Assembly (NCBI RefSeq): GCF_000709085.1
Contig: NZ_JFBD01000066.1
Span: 1 to 61,654 of the forward strand
Source: Virgibacillus alimentarius
GTDB taxonomy: Bacteria > Bacillota > Bacilli > Bacillales > Amphibacillaceae
Direction: 5' to 3'
DNA: 61,654 nucleotides
Numbering within the stretch: the stretch's first letter is position 1; each line of letters opens with the position of its first letter. A program made the position numbers and the translations under genes. This document shows, piece by piece, positions 1 through 8,535 of the stretch. A model generated the notes under the pieces. It ran no database searches and was not told where the DNA came from. It worked only from the letters and a program-made list of their open reading frames with translations.

Positions 1-69
1 GTTAAGGCCTTGGTTAACCAATTCCGGAATTCCGGAAGGTCGGAGGTTCGAATCCTCCATGGCTCACCA
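1..69 (+). tRNA. tRNA, 3' part (identity uncertain, possibly Lys)
   Basis: The T arm is clear: stem GGAGG at 42-46, loop TTCGAAT at 47-53, stem CCTCC at 54-58. It is followed by a 7-base acceptor strand ATGGCTC (59-65), discriminator A and an encoded CCA (67-69). The 5' half lies outside the window or is corrupted: bases 2-39 cannot be folded into a normal anticodon arm with a 7-base loop and consist wholly of doubled bases. An acceptor strand ending ATGGCTC pairs with GAGCCAT, as in Bacillus tRNA-Lys, but no anticodon can be read, so the identity is only a guess. Confidence 0.72.
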
Positions 70-126
70 CTTAAAATGATAAAAATGTTAAGGTTATACA
101 TCATACATAAAATAAAGTACATGAAC

Positions 127-161
127 AAACAAGGTCGCTATGATTGTAGTCAACCTTGTTT
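127..161 (+). terminator. possible terminator after the tRNA
   Basis: A perfect 9-bp inverted repeat (127-135 with 153-161) closes a 17-base loop and is followed by T-rich sequence. It may end the tRNA transcript. The T run is not immediate, so this is tentative. Confidence 0.35.
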
Positions 162-193
162 ATTTGCATTTTGTACTCTTTTTTAACATAATA

Positions 194-222
194 GATACAA
201 AAATTATAAAACATGTTATAAT
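194..222 (+). promoter_or_regulatory. candidate promoter of the mevalonate operon
   Basis: An extended -10 (TG, one base, TATAAT at 217-222) lies 84 bases before the mvaA start. A weak -35-like GATACA sits at 194-199 with a 17-base spacer. It is the only good promoter-like sequence between the tRNA and mvaA. Confidence 0.5.
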
Positions 223-306
223 TACTATTTGAGAAAAATAAAAGTGAAGGCTTTATATAGATATTTTAGATGTAAATAATTATGGACTTCAAAAGGATGA
301 GGTAGC

Positions 307-1596
307 GTGAGAACTTCTAGAATTCCAGGTTTTTATAATATGACAGTTGAAGAGCGCAGAGCATTAGTGGCAAAAATGTATGGTCTTTCTGGGGAAGAAA
401 AGAATGATTTATTTTCTGCGGAACCGCTGCCAGTCGGTACTGCGGATAAAATGATAGAAAATGTTGTGGGTTCCTTTCCCCTTCCTCTCGGATTAGGGTT
501 GAATTTTTTAATTAATGGGAAGGAATATGCGATCCCAATGGCTATTGAAGAACCTTCTGTTGTTGCCTCTGCAAGTTATATTGCAAAAATTGTTAGGGAA
601 GCTGGGGGCTTTACGACAGAGGCTACAGATAGATTGATGATTGGCCAGATTCAAGTTGTAGGGTGTCCTGATATTTATGCTGCAAAGGACGCTATCTTGA
701 AAGAAAAACAAGCTTTGATTGAAGATGCAAATGCTGCCTACCCAAGTATGGTTGCAAGAGGTGGCGGAGCAGAAGATTTAGAAGTTCGTATTCTAAATGA
801 AGAATCCGGATCCGCCTTTAGCCAAATGCTTGTCTTACATTTATATGTGAATACATGCGACGCAATGGGTGCGAATATAATAAACACAATGGTAGAATCA
901 TTAGCTCCAATTGTGGAACAGCTAACAGATGGGAAAGTTTATTTACGTATTCTTTCCAATTATGCTGACCGTTGTTTAGCCCGTGCACGTTGTGTGATTC
1001 CTCCTGAATTATTAGCAGATGAAAACTATACTGGTGAAGAAGTTCGCGATGGAGTTGTACATGCATATGAGTTTGCTGCCTCTGATCCATATCGAGCAGT
1101 GACGCATAATAAAGGTATAATGAATGGAATAGATCCAGTTGTTATTGCTACAGGGAACGACTGGCGCGCAGTTGAAGCTGGCGCACATGCATATGCAGTC
1201 CGTCATGGTTCATACGGTTCCATGACAACATGGTATGTGGATCATGAGGGGAATTTGGTCGGCGAATTAGAATTGCCTATGTCCGTTGGTACTGTTGGCG
1301 GTTCGATAAACGTCCACCCAATTTCGAAATTAGCGCATAAAATTTTAGGCGTGGAATCGGCGCAAGAACTTGCTCAAATTATTGTATCGGTTGGATTGGC
1401 ACAAAATCTTGGGGCATTAAAAGCATTAGTAACTGATGGGATCCAAAAAGGGCATATGGCACTACATTCTCGTTCTGTTGCAATTGCAGCAGGGGCTACT
1501 GGGGAGATGATCGATATTATTGCTGAGAAATTAGTCGATGTAAAAGAAATTCGTGTCGGAAAAGCAAAAGAATTGGTGGAAGAGTATATAAAATGA
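307..1596 (+). CDS. mvaA: hydroxymethylglutaryl-CoA reductase (class II)
   Basis: Makes mevalonate from HMG-CoA with NAD(P)H, the committed step of the mevalonate route to isopentenyl diphosphate. The 429 residues match bacterial class II enzymes in length. Visible motifs are ENVVG near residue 51, PMAIEEPSVV near 77-86 (catalytic Glu), MGANIINTMVE near 190, THNKG near 265 (catalytic Lys), TGNDWRA near 280 (catalytic Asp) and ALHSRS near 385 (catalytic His). The GTG start at 307 has an AAGGATGAGG ribosome site just before it. It is the first gene of a four-gene operon; its stop overlaps the next start (ATGA). The HMG-CoA synthase gene is not in the window. Confidence 0.96.
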   Translation: MRTSRIPGFYNMTVEERRALVAKMYGLSGEEKNDLFSAEPLPVGTADKMIENVVGSFPLPLGLGLNFLINGKEYAIPMAIEEPSVVASASYIAKIVREAGGFTTEATDRLMIGQIQVVGCPDIYAAKDAILKEKQALIEDANAAYPSMVARGGGAEDLEVRILNEESGSAFSQMLVLHLYVNTCDAMGANIINTMVESLAPIVEQLTDGKVYLRILSNYADRCLARARCVIPPELLADENYTGEEVRDGVVHAYEFAASDPYRAVTHNKGIMNGIDPVVIATGNDWRAVEAGAHAYAVRHGSYGSMTTWYVDHEGNLVGELELPMSVGTVGGSINVHPISKLAHKILGVESAQELAQIIVSVGLAQNLGALKALVTDGIQKGHMALHSRSVAIAAGATGEMIDIIAEKLVDVKEIRVGKAKELVEEYIK

Positions 1597-2561
1597 GTGC
1601 AGAAAAGGCAACAACTTCAGAACAAATAGCTATCGGCATAGCTCATAGTAAATTAATATTAATTGGCGAACATGCAGTTGTCCATGGGCAGCCTGCAATT
1701 GCAATTCCTTTTCCATTAGTTGGTGTGGAATCCGTTGTTGAATATGTCCCTGGTTCTGTAAAAATTGACAGTTCGTTTTATCATGGTCCAATTGATTCAG
1801 CCCCAGAATCACTAGAAGGCATTGTCAATTGTATTAAAAGCACCTTAAAGTATCTTAATATGCCCTGTGAGGATTTATTAGTTCAAATACAATCATCGAT
1901 ACCCCCTGGTAAGGGCCTTGGTTCCAGTGCATCCGTTGCAGTCGCGGTGGTTAGATCCTTGTTTGCTTATGCTAACGTATCCTATACAGAAGAAGAGTTA
2001 CTCTATTTCGCAAATATTTCTGAGACCTATGCACATGGAGCACCAAGTGGCATTGATTCATTAACTATCATGTCACAATCACCAGTGTGGTATGAGAAAG
2101 ATCGCTCCATCGAATTTATCAATCTTAGCGACGATTTTCACTTTATTGTAGCTGACTCCGGAAGAGTAGGAGATACACGTTTAGCAGTTGAATCCGTAAC
2201 AGAGCTGCTTAAAGCTGCTCCTAAAATCATTCAGTCCAAACTGGATCGCATCGGGGAATTAACACACCAGGCAAAGCATGCTTTGGAAAAGGCTGGTAAA
2301 CAAATATTGGGCAAGATGTTAGACGAGGCACAAAAAGAATTAGAGGCGCTCGGTGTAAGTGATGCGGGATTAAACAAATTGATCTACTTTGCCCGTCAAG
2401 AAGGAGCTTTAGGTGCAAAACTTACTGGCGGAGGAAATGGTGGTTGTATTATTGCACTAGCAAAAAATGAAGTGCATTCAAGACAGCTTTCTGAAAAGTT
2501 AAGACGATTTGGTGCACATGCTGTGTGGCCATTTGTTTTACGGAAAAAGGATCAATCATAA
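1593..2561 (+). CDS. mvaK1: mevalonate kinase
   Basis: Phosphorylates mevalonate with ATP to 5-phosphomevalonate. It is a GHMP-family kinase: substrate strand LILIGEHAVVHGQPA near residues 22-36, ATP loop PPGKGLGSSASVA near 106-118, and the C-terminal glycine loop KLTGGGNGG near 277-285. The 322 residues fit the family. The start overlaps the mvaA stop by four bases, implying translational coupling. IEHAPSG-type loops seen here (HGAPSGID near 148) are usual for mevalonate kinase and separate it from the other GHMP genes downstream. Confidence 0.95.
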   Translation: MSAEKATTSEQIAIGIAHSKLILIGEHAVVHGQPAIAIPFPLVGVESVVEYVPGSVKIDSSFYHGPIDSAPESLEGIVNCIKSTLKYLNMPCEDLLVQIQSSIPPGKGLGSSASVAVAVVRSLFAYANVSYTEEELLYFANISETYAHGAPSGIDSLTIMSQSPVWYEKDRSIEFINLSDDFHFIVADSGRVGDTRLAVESVTELLKAAPKIIQSKLDRIGELTHQAKHALEKAGKQILGKMLDEAQKELEALGVSDAGLNKLIYFARQEGALGAKLTGGGNGGCIIALAKNEVHSRQLSEKLRRFGAHAVWPFVLRKKDQS

Positions 2562-2602
2562 ATACCTTTGATTCAGGGAGAAGAAAAGGAGATATATCTA
2601 TC

Positions 2603-3577
2603 ATGAAGGCGACAGCTAAAGCACATACGAATATTGCCTTAATCAAATATTGGGGAAAACGGGATGAGTCATTCATATTGCCAACGAATAATAGCTTATC
2701 TCTAACATTGGATGGTTTTAGTACAACTACTTCTGTTGAATTTCGGGAAGATTTATCAGAGGATATATTTACTTTAGATGATAAGCGTATTACAGGGGTA
2801 GAGTACGATCGTGTTCGAAGCTTTCTGGATTTAATTAGGAATTTAAGTGATAAAACGCTATACGCTGATGTTCATTCGATTAATGATGTGCCAACGGCTG
2901 CAGGTTTTGCCTCTTCTGCTTCTGGTTTTGCTGCTCTTGCAGGAGCTGCAACCCGGGCAATGGGATTGCAACTAAGCGATTATGAACTTTCACGGATAAC
3001 AAGACAAGGTTCTGGCTCAGCTTGCCGTTCGATTTATGGCGGATTTGCTGAGTGGCAGCAAGGCGTAAAAACAGATGGATCTGACTCATATGCTGTCCCA
3101 GTAGCTCCCGTTGAACATTGGGATATTCGGGTTGCTGCGGTTGTTTTGTCGGCTGATATGAAGAAGGTTTCAAGCCGGGAAGGTATGAGAAGAACGGTAG
3201 ATACCTCTGCATTTTTTCAGAGCTGGGTTGATAGTATTCCTAATGATTTAGAACAGATAAAGCAAGGGATTCAGGAACGTGATTTTGAAAAGGTAGGTCA
3301 GATAGCAGAAGCAAACTGTCTAAGAATGCATGCAACAACGCTTGGGGCAAATCCGCCATTTACGTATTGGGCCGATACAACAATGACTGTCATGCAGGCT
3401 GTGCAAAGCTTGCGAGAAGGTGGCATTTCGGCTTATTTTACGATTGATGCCGGACCAAATGTAAAAGTGCTTTATTTACCGGAAAATGAAGAAAAAATTA
3501 AAACAGCACTAATGCATGTACCTGGTGTAACAGATGTTATTCTAAGTCGTGCGGGTCAGGGAATATCCTATAAATAG
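2603..3577 (+). CDS. mvaD: diphosphomevalonate decarboxylase
   Basis: Converts 5-diphosphomevalonate to isopentenyl diphosphate with ATP hydrolysis and CO2 loss. Diagnostic blocks are AHTNIALIKYWGKRD near residues 6-20, TAAGFASSASGFAAL near 93-107, GSGSACRSIYGG near 132-143 and TIDAGPNVK near 293. I place the start at ATG 2603, after AAAGGAG at 2584-2590; the frame stays open upstream to 2525 inside mvaK1, but those residues do not resemble the family. The protein is then 324 residues, a normal length. Confidence 0.95.
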   Translation: MKATAKAHTNIALIKYWGKRDESFILPTNNSLSLTLDGFSTTTSVEFREDLSEDIFTLDDKRITGVEYDRVRSFLDLIRNLSDKTLYADVHSINDVPTAAGFASSASGFAALAGAATRAMGLQLSDYELSRITRQGSGSACRSIYGGFAEWQQGVKTDGSDSYAVPVAPVEHWDIRVAAVVLSADMKKVSSREGMRRTVDTSAFFQSWVDSIPNDLEQIKQGIQERDFEKVGQIAEANCLRMHATTLGANPPFTYWADTTMTVMQAVQSLREGGISAYFTIDAGPNVKVLYLPENEEKIKTALMHVPGVTDVILSRAGQGISYK

Positions 3578-3590
3578 GGGTTGAAACGCT

Positions 3591-4700
3591 TTGTCCAAGA
3601 CATCATTGACCATAAAGGTTCCTGGTAAACTAATGATCGCTGGTGAGTTTGCTGTACTTGAGCCTCACCATAAGTTAGTCGTCATGGCGGTTAACCGCTT
3701 TGTATATGCCACAATTGAGGAAAGCCATGAAAACTTCTTAACCTTAGAGAATTTTAATCTTAATCATATTACTTGGGACTATGAAAATAGTAATATTAAC
3801 GTTCATGCAAACGATGATCGTATCCGTTTTGCGAAAGATGCGATGACTATTGCTTTAAATTTTTTAGAAGAAAATAGTATTACTACGGGAGGTTTCTCGT
3901 TAAAAGTAAAAAGTGAACTTGATGACATATCTGGAGTGAAATATGGCTTAGGTTCAAGTGCTGCTGTAGTCACTTCGATCATTGCTGCGATATTGAAAAA
4001 ATATTTACCAAACCCATCCGCATCTCTCATTTTCAAGCTTGCGGCTATTTCGCATGTAAAAACGCAAGGTAATGGATCTGGTGCTGATGTTGCGGCCTCA
4101 TCCTATGGTGGAATGCTAAAGTACGCCTCCTTTCAAGCTGAGTGGTTAAAGGAGATGTATAGGAATGCTAACTCTTTAATGGAATTACTAGAAGAAAATT
4201 GGTCTTATCTATCCGTTCATCCAGTTAGTCTACCTGAAAATGTACATATTTGTATAGGGTGGACAGGTAATCCAGCCTCTACTGCTAAGCTAGTTGATAA
4301 AGTTTTAAAGCTTAAACAAAATAATACATCTCAATTTGGGCAGTTTCTTGATGATAGTGCGAAAGCTGTTACTCATTTTTATCAAGGGATGCAACAAAAC
4401 GATATAGATCTTCTATTAAGTGGAGTAAAGAAAAACAGACAGGCTTTATCTACTGTAGGAAATAATGCTAACGTCGATATAGAAACTCCATTATTAGGTA
4501 AACTATGTGATTTAGCTGAACAGTTCGGTGGTGCTGGTAAACCATCAGGAGCTGGTGGCGGTGATTGTGGTATTGCATTTATGCCGTCAAAGGAAAAAGC
4601 AAAAGATCTGTTCCGTGCATGGGAAGCGGCGGGGATTAAACCGCTGGATATTGAACTATACGGTACTGGAGCTTCGACAATTTCATCATCTTATCACTGA
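3591..4700 (+). CDS. mvaK2: phosphomevalonate kinase
   Basis: Phosphorylates 5-phosphomevalonate to the diphosphate. It is a GHMP kinase with VPGKLMIAGEFAVLEP near residues 9-24, the ATP loop KYGLGSSAAVV near 120-130, and KPSGAGGGDCG near 318-328. The 369-residue length is typical of the Gram-positive enzyme. The start is TTG 3591 with AGGGG about ten bases upstream; no ATG fits. It is last in the operon and is followed by a terminator. No isopentenyl diphosphate isomerase is encoded beside it. Confidence 0.95.
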   Translation: MSKTSLTIKVPGKLMIAGEFAVLEPHHKLVVMAVNRFVYATIEESHENFLTLENFNLNHITWDYENSNINVHANDDRIRFAKDAMTIALNFLEENSITTGGFSLKVKSELDDISGVKYGLGSSAAVVTSIIAAILKKYLPNPSASLIFKLAAISHVKTQGNGSGADVAASSYGGMLKYASFQAEWLKEMYRNANSLMELLEENWSYLSVHPVSLPENVHICIGWTGNPASTAKLVDKVLKLKQNNTSQFGQFLDDSAKAVTHFYQGMQQNDIDLLLSGVKKNRQALSTVGNNANVDIETPLLGKLCDLAEQFGGAGKPSGAGGGDCGIAFMPSKEKAKDLFRAWEAAGIKPLDIELYGTGASTISSSYH

Positions 4701-4704
4701 TAAT

Positions 4705-4740
4705 AAAGCAGGATGACTCATGGGGTGATCCTGCTTTTAA
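4705..4740 (+). terminator. terminator of the mevalonate operon
   Basis: A 10-bp perfect stem (4705-4714 with 4728-4737) is flanked by A and T tracts five bases after the mvaK2 stop, as in a rho-independent terminator. Confidence 0.8.
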
Positions 4741-4831
4741 ATCTAGAAGTTTGTATAATTATGCATTTTTGTGCTTGGTTGAGTCATTGATCTGTTTTTG
4801 GATAAAATGAAAAGCAGAGGGAGGGACTGTC

Positions 4832-5734
4832 ATGAATGAAAATATTTCAATTATCGGTGTCCCAATGGATTTAGGCCAATGTCGGCGAGGTGTTGATATG
4901 GGACCAAGCGCAATTAGATATGCAGGTGTTATTGAAAGACTCGAGCAATTAAAATACGATATTGATGATTTAGGTGACATCTCGATTTCGCGCCCCGACA
5001 GGAAACAAAGGGAACAAAAAAATAAGCTGCGAAATTTACCACAGGTGGCAGAAGCAAATGAAGAACTGGGAAAAATGGTTGATGAAGAAATAAAGAAACA
5101 GCGCTTTCCTTTAATTTTAGGTGGCGATCATAGTATAGCGATCGGAAGTCTGGCTGGGATTTCTAAACACTATGAAAATTTAGGAGTTATTTGGTATGAT
5201 GCACATGGTGATTTGAATTCTGATAAGACGTCACCATCGGGCAACATTCATGGAATGCCATTAGCTGCTAATCTAGGTGTTGGTATCGAAAGATTGACAC
5301 ATATTTTAGGGTACTCACCTAAGATTAAGCCAGAGAATGTCGTAATAATTGGTGCGCGCTGTCTGGACCCGGGTGAGAAGGATTATATTCGTGACCTGGG
5401 AATAAAAGTATATACGATGCATGAAATTGATTTAATGGGGCTGCCAAAAGTAATGGCGGAGACAATTGATTATTTGGAAGCGCGTACAGATGGATTGCAT
5501 CTTAGCCTTGATTTAGATGGTTTGGATCCGTCAGAAGCCCCAGGTGTAGGAACGCCAGTTATTGGCGGACTTACCTATCGTGAAAGCCATTTAGCAATGG
5601 AGATGCTTGCTGAATCAAATCTTTTAACATCAGCGGAATTTGTTGAAGTTAATCCAATTCTGGATGATAAAAATAAAACGGCATCAGTAGCTGTCGGGTT
5701 AATAGGATCTTTATTCGGCGAAAAATTAAAATAG
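4832..5734 (+). CDS. rocF: arginase
   Basis: Hydrolyses arginine to ornithine and urea. It is a ureohydrolase with the manganese-binding motifs GGDHS near residue 97, DAHGD near 123 and DLDGLDP near 228, and 300 residues as in Bacillus RocF. ATG 4832 is preceded by GAGGGAGGG. It stands alone between two terminators. Arginase also lies next to the cdaA region in some other Bacillaceae, so its place is probably ancestral. Confidence 0.95.
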   Translation: MNENISIIGVPMDLGQCRRGVDMGPSAIRYAGVIERLEQLKYDIDDLGDISISRPDRKQREQKNKLRNLPQVAEANEELGKMVDEEIKKQRFPLILGGDHSIAIGSLAGISKHYENLGVIWYDAHGDLNSDKTSPSGNIHGMPLAANLGVGIERLTHILGYSPKIKPENVVIIGARCLDPGEKDYIRDLGIKVYTMHEIDLMGLPKVMAETIDYLEARTDGLHLSLDLDGLDPSEAPGVGTPVIGGLTYRESHLAMEMLAESNLLTSAEFVEVNPILDDKNKTASVAVGLIGSLFGEKLK

Positions 5735-5740
5735 AAAAGT

Positions 5741-5790
5741 AAAAAAGACATTAAGTTTCTTTATCTAATGTGAAATTTAATGTCTTTTTT
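5741..5790. terminator. bidirectional terminator between rocF and the Spo0E-like gene
   Basis: A 14-bp perfect inverted repeat (5741-5754 with 5777-5790), starting with A6 and ending in T6, lies just after rocF. The last bases of the convergent Spo0E-like gene touch its right arm, so it can serve both strands. Confidence 0.8.
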
Positions 5791-5953
5791 ATTTATTTAT
5801 GCATATTTCATTTTGATATTCATTTATTAAATCATCCAACCTCATGCTGATCTTCACAACGATGTCAGAAGTTAGAGGATGAATATTGCTAAGTGATATC
5901 ATTTCTTCCCGACAATGTTCAATTTCCTTTAATAATCCAGAATTTTTTCTCAT
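5789..5953 (-). CDS. Spo0E-like aspartyl-phosphate phosphatase
   Basis: A 54-residue protein beginning MRKNSGLLKEIEHCREEM. It has the Spo0E-family pattern: an N-terminal helix IExxRxxM, then a second helix with the SxxLDxLINxYQ type motif (here ISMRLDDLINEYQ). Family members dephosphorylate Spo0A-P or related response regulators and delay sporulation. The ATG (complement of 5951-5953) follows GGAGG with nine bases between. An overlapping ATG four bases upstream is out of frame and hits a stop. Its target cannot be told from sequence. Confidence 0.8.
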   Translation of the reverse strand: MRKNSGLLKEIEHCREEMISLSNIHPLTSDIVVKISMRLDDLINEYQNEICINK

Positions 5954-6083
5954 TCATATAAACCTCCATTCCAATAATCTATAATATAAAATCCCACAGC
6001 TAAATGCAAGTTAAACTTTGTTACAAATTTTGTGATTTCAATGCCAGGGGGGTTACACTAACAAATCAAAGAAATGAAAATAT

Positions 6084-6112
6084 TTATGGACTAACATGAA
6101 ATGTGGTATAAT
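6084..6112 (+). promoter_or_regulatory. candidate promoter of cdaA-cdaR-glmM
   Basis: TGG TATAAT (extended -10 at 6104-6112) lies 64 bases before cdaA. The -35 (TTATGG near 6084) is weak. No SigW-type AAC/CGTA promoter was seen. Confidence 0.5.
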
Positions 6113-6176
6113 ATATACTGTTAGACGTCTTTAAATAGATTTTTATAGAAATTCACGTGTAAAAGGGTGTGGGAAC

Positions 6177-6998
6177 ATGCTTGATGGGGGATTTGATCTT
6201 TTAGATGTAGTAAGAATAGGCGTAGATATAGCTCTCGTCTGGTATGTTTTATATAAATTATTAATGTGGATTCGTGGTACGAAAGCGATACAGCTCCTGA
6301 AAGGGATTATCATTGTACTGGCTGTAAGAATGTTTAGTATTGTGTTTGACTTACAAACAATACAATGGATTACATATCAAGCAATTTTATGGGGTTTTCT
6401 CGTCATCATTATACTATTCCAGCCTGAATTAAGACGAGCATTAGAACAATTAGGAAGGGGAAGCCTTTTCTCAAGAAGTACAAAATCAGAGGAAGAAATT
6501 TTGGCAAAAACAATCGATTCACTTATTGAATCGTGCAATTATATGGCAAAACGTCGTATTGGTGCACTCATTACAATCGAAAGGGAAACTGGGATGGGAG
6601 AATATGCAGAAACAGGTATTCCGATAAACGGAAAGCTAACCCATCAGTTATTAACGAATATATTTACACCGAATACACCGTTGCATGATGGAGCTGTTAT
6701 TCTAAGCGGCGAAGAAATAGTCGCAGCTGCTTGTTACCTGCCATTATCAGAAAACCCCTTTATATCGAAAGAATTGGGTACGCGACATAGAGCTGCAATG
6801 GGAGTTAGTGAAGTTACTGACGCAATTACAATTGTTGTTTCAGAAGAGACAGGAAATATAACATGTACAAGAAATGGTGAAATGCATAGAGATTTTAATC
6901 AAAGCGATTTACGAGCATTTTTGCAAGAAAATTTAACTTTAAACTTAAAAACCCCTGAAACAAAAACAAGGAATTGGAGGGGGAAGAAGAATGGATAA
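6177..6998 (+). CDS. cdaA: diadenylate cyclase CdaA
   Basis: Makes cyclic di-AMP from two ATP; controls potassium and osmolyte transport and wall homeostasis. Three N-terminal membrane helices (about residues 12-90) precede the DAC domain. The catalytic motifs LHDGAVI near 168 and GTRHRAA near 200 are intact. The 273 residues match Bacillus CdaA (YbbP). ATG 6177 follows AAAGGGTGTGGG. It overlaps cdaR by eight bases, in the conserved order cdaA-cdaR-glmM. In Bacillus subtilis sigW-rsiW lie upstream; here they are absent. Confidence 0.96.
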   Translation: MLDGGFDLLDVVRIGVDIALVWYVLYKLLMWIRGTKAIQLLKGIIIVLAVRMFSIVFDLQTIQWITYQAILWGFLVIIILFQPELRRALEQLGRGSLFSRSTKSEEEILAKTIDSLIESCNYMAKRRIGALITIERETGMGEYAETGIPINGKLTHQLLTNIFTPNTPLHDGAVILSGEEIVAAACYLPLSENPFISKELGTRHRAAMGVSEVTDAITIVVSEETGNITCTRNGEMHRDFNQSDLRAFLQENLTLNLKTPETKTRNWRGKKNG

Positions 6999-8434
6999 GT
7001 GGTTTAAAAGTAAATGGTTTGTACGTGTGCTCTCTTTGGCATTTGCGATTATGCTTTATGTTTTTGTTAATGTAGAAGCGAATACCACACAGTCTGATTC
7101 AAGATTTACTCCCAGTTCAAATGACGAAACGGAAACCGTAGAAGATGTTCCAGTAGATATACGTATCGACGATGAACGCTATGTTGTAAGTGGAGTTCCT
7201 GAACATGTATCCGTTTCTTTGGAAGGGATAAACAGTATATTGACACCAACTGTCAGGCAGCGAAACTTTAATGTTTTTGTAGACCTTGAGGGCCTAGGTG
7301 AGGGTAAACATACGGTAGAAATTGAGCATGAAAATATACCTAAAGGTCTCTCTGCTTATATTGAGCCCAAAACAGTTGATGTAACGATTGAAGAGCGAGA
7401 GACGAAAGAATTTAGTGTTTTTGCGGAGTTTATGAATAAAGAACAACTCCCAGAAGGATATGAGCTTGGCGAACCAGAAGTAGATCCTGGCCAAGTAACC
7501 ATAACAAGTTCAAAAAGTGTAATTGATCAAATAGCGATGGTTAAAGTGTATATCGATGTTGCAGATGTAACAGAACCCATTAATAAGCGAGAGATTCCTA
7601 TCAATGTGTATGATAGCCAGGGAAATACACTAAATGTGCATGTAGAGCCAGAAAATATCCTTGTTTCTGTGGATGTGCATAATCCAAGTAAGACTGTATC
7701 TATTGATGTTCCAACAAAGGGAAAGCTGCCAGATGATTATGAGCTTGTTTCTCTATCACCTAATAAAGAGGAAGTAACGATATACGGAACAAATGATGTG
7801 TTAGCTGAAATTGATAATATATCTACGGAGGATATTGACTTATCAGAAATAAATAAATCAGAGACGATTAATACAAATCTAAAAGTTCCAGAAGGTGCAA
7901 GAATAGATGATGATAAGATAAAGGTTAAGGTTAACATTGAAGAAACGAAAGAGGAAGAAGCTGATTCAGCAAGCACTAAAGACGATGAAGATACGAAAAA
8001 AAAAAACAGATAAACAAGAGTCTGAATCAAAGTCTAAATCAAAGTCTGAATCAGAAATTGAATCAAAAAACCTGAAAGAATCAAATGAATCAACAGAGTC
8101 ATCGGGCTCATCAGATGAAGAAGAAAAAACGGATGAACTTAAATCTTCAGATAAAACTTTAGAGAATATACCTATTGAAATTCTAAACCAAGATGATGAA
8201 CAAGAAATAGTTTTCGTTGATCCAAGCAATGCAGTGGTGGATATCACTGTAGAAGGCGATGAAAAGGAAATAAAAGAATTAAAAGAAGAAGATTTCAGTG
8301 CTTTTATAGATGTGGATGGTTTAGAAGAAGGAGAGCATGAAATTCCGATAACCATTGAAGGGTCAAGTGATATTCATGCAAGCAGTAGTTTAAAAGATGT
8401 CACGATCGAAGTCAATTCTTTAGCAAATGAATAG
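6991..8434 (+). CDS. cdaR: CdaR, YbbR-domain regulator of CdaA (frameshifted in an A11 run)
   Basis: Membrane-anchored extracytoplasmic regulator of CdaA. One N-terminal helix (about residues 8-25) is followed by tandem YbbR repeats. As written, the frame from ATG 6991 stops at 8013 (340 residues) just after eleven A's at 7996-8006. In the next frame the coding continues to 8434: a Lys/Ser/Glu-rich linker of about 50 residues and then another YbbR repeat (about 8160-8430). A run of ten A's would join both parts into about 480 residues, near the usual CdaR size. The cause may be a base-count error, or slippage by RNA polymerase or during replication. The truncated form would keep about three repeats. 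Confidence 0.88.
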
Positions 8435-8535
8435 AATAACACCAGTAAATATACATGTAAGTATGTAAAAACGGCATTTAAATTAATGATATTGTTCTCC
8501 CTGCATCTTTTAAGGGGGTAAAGGAGAGGTACAAC

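Noticed and set aside
2525-2602. Longer N terminus of mvaD from GTG 2525
   Set aside because: It lies inside mvaK1, has no ribosome site and adds residues unlike the family.
7737-8355. Serine-rich minus-strand ORFs opposite cdaR
   Set aside because: They are the complement of the Lys/Ser/Glu-rich coding region and have no start signals.
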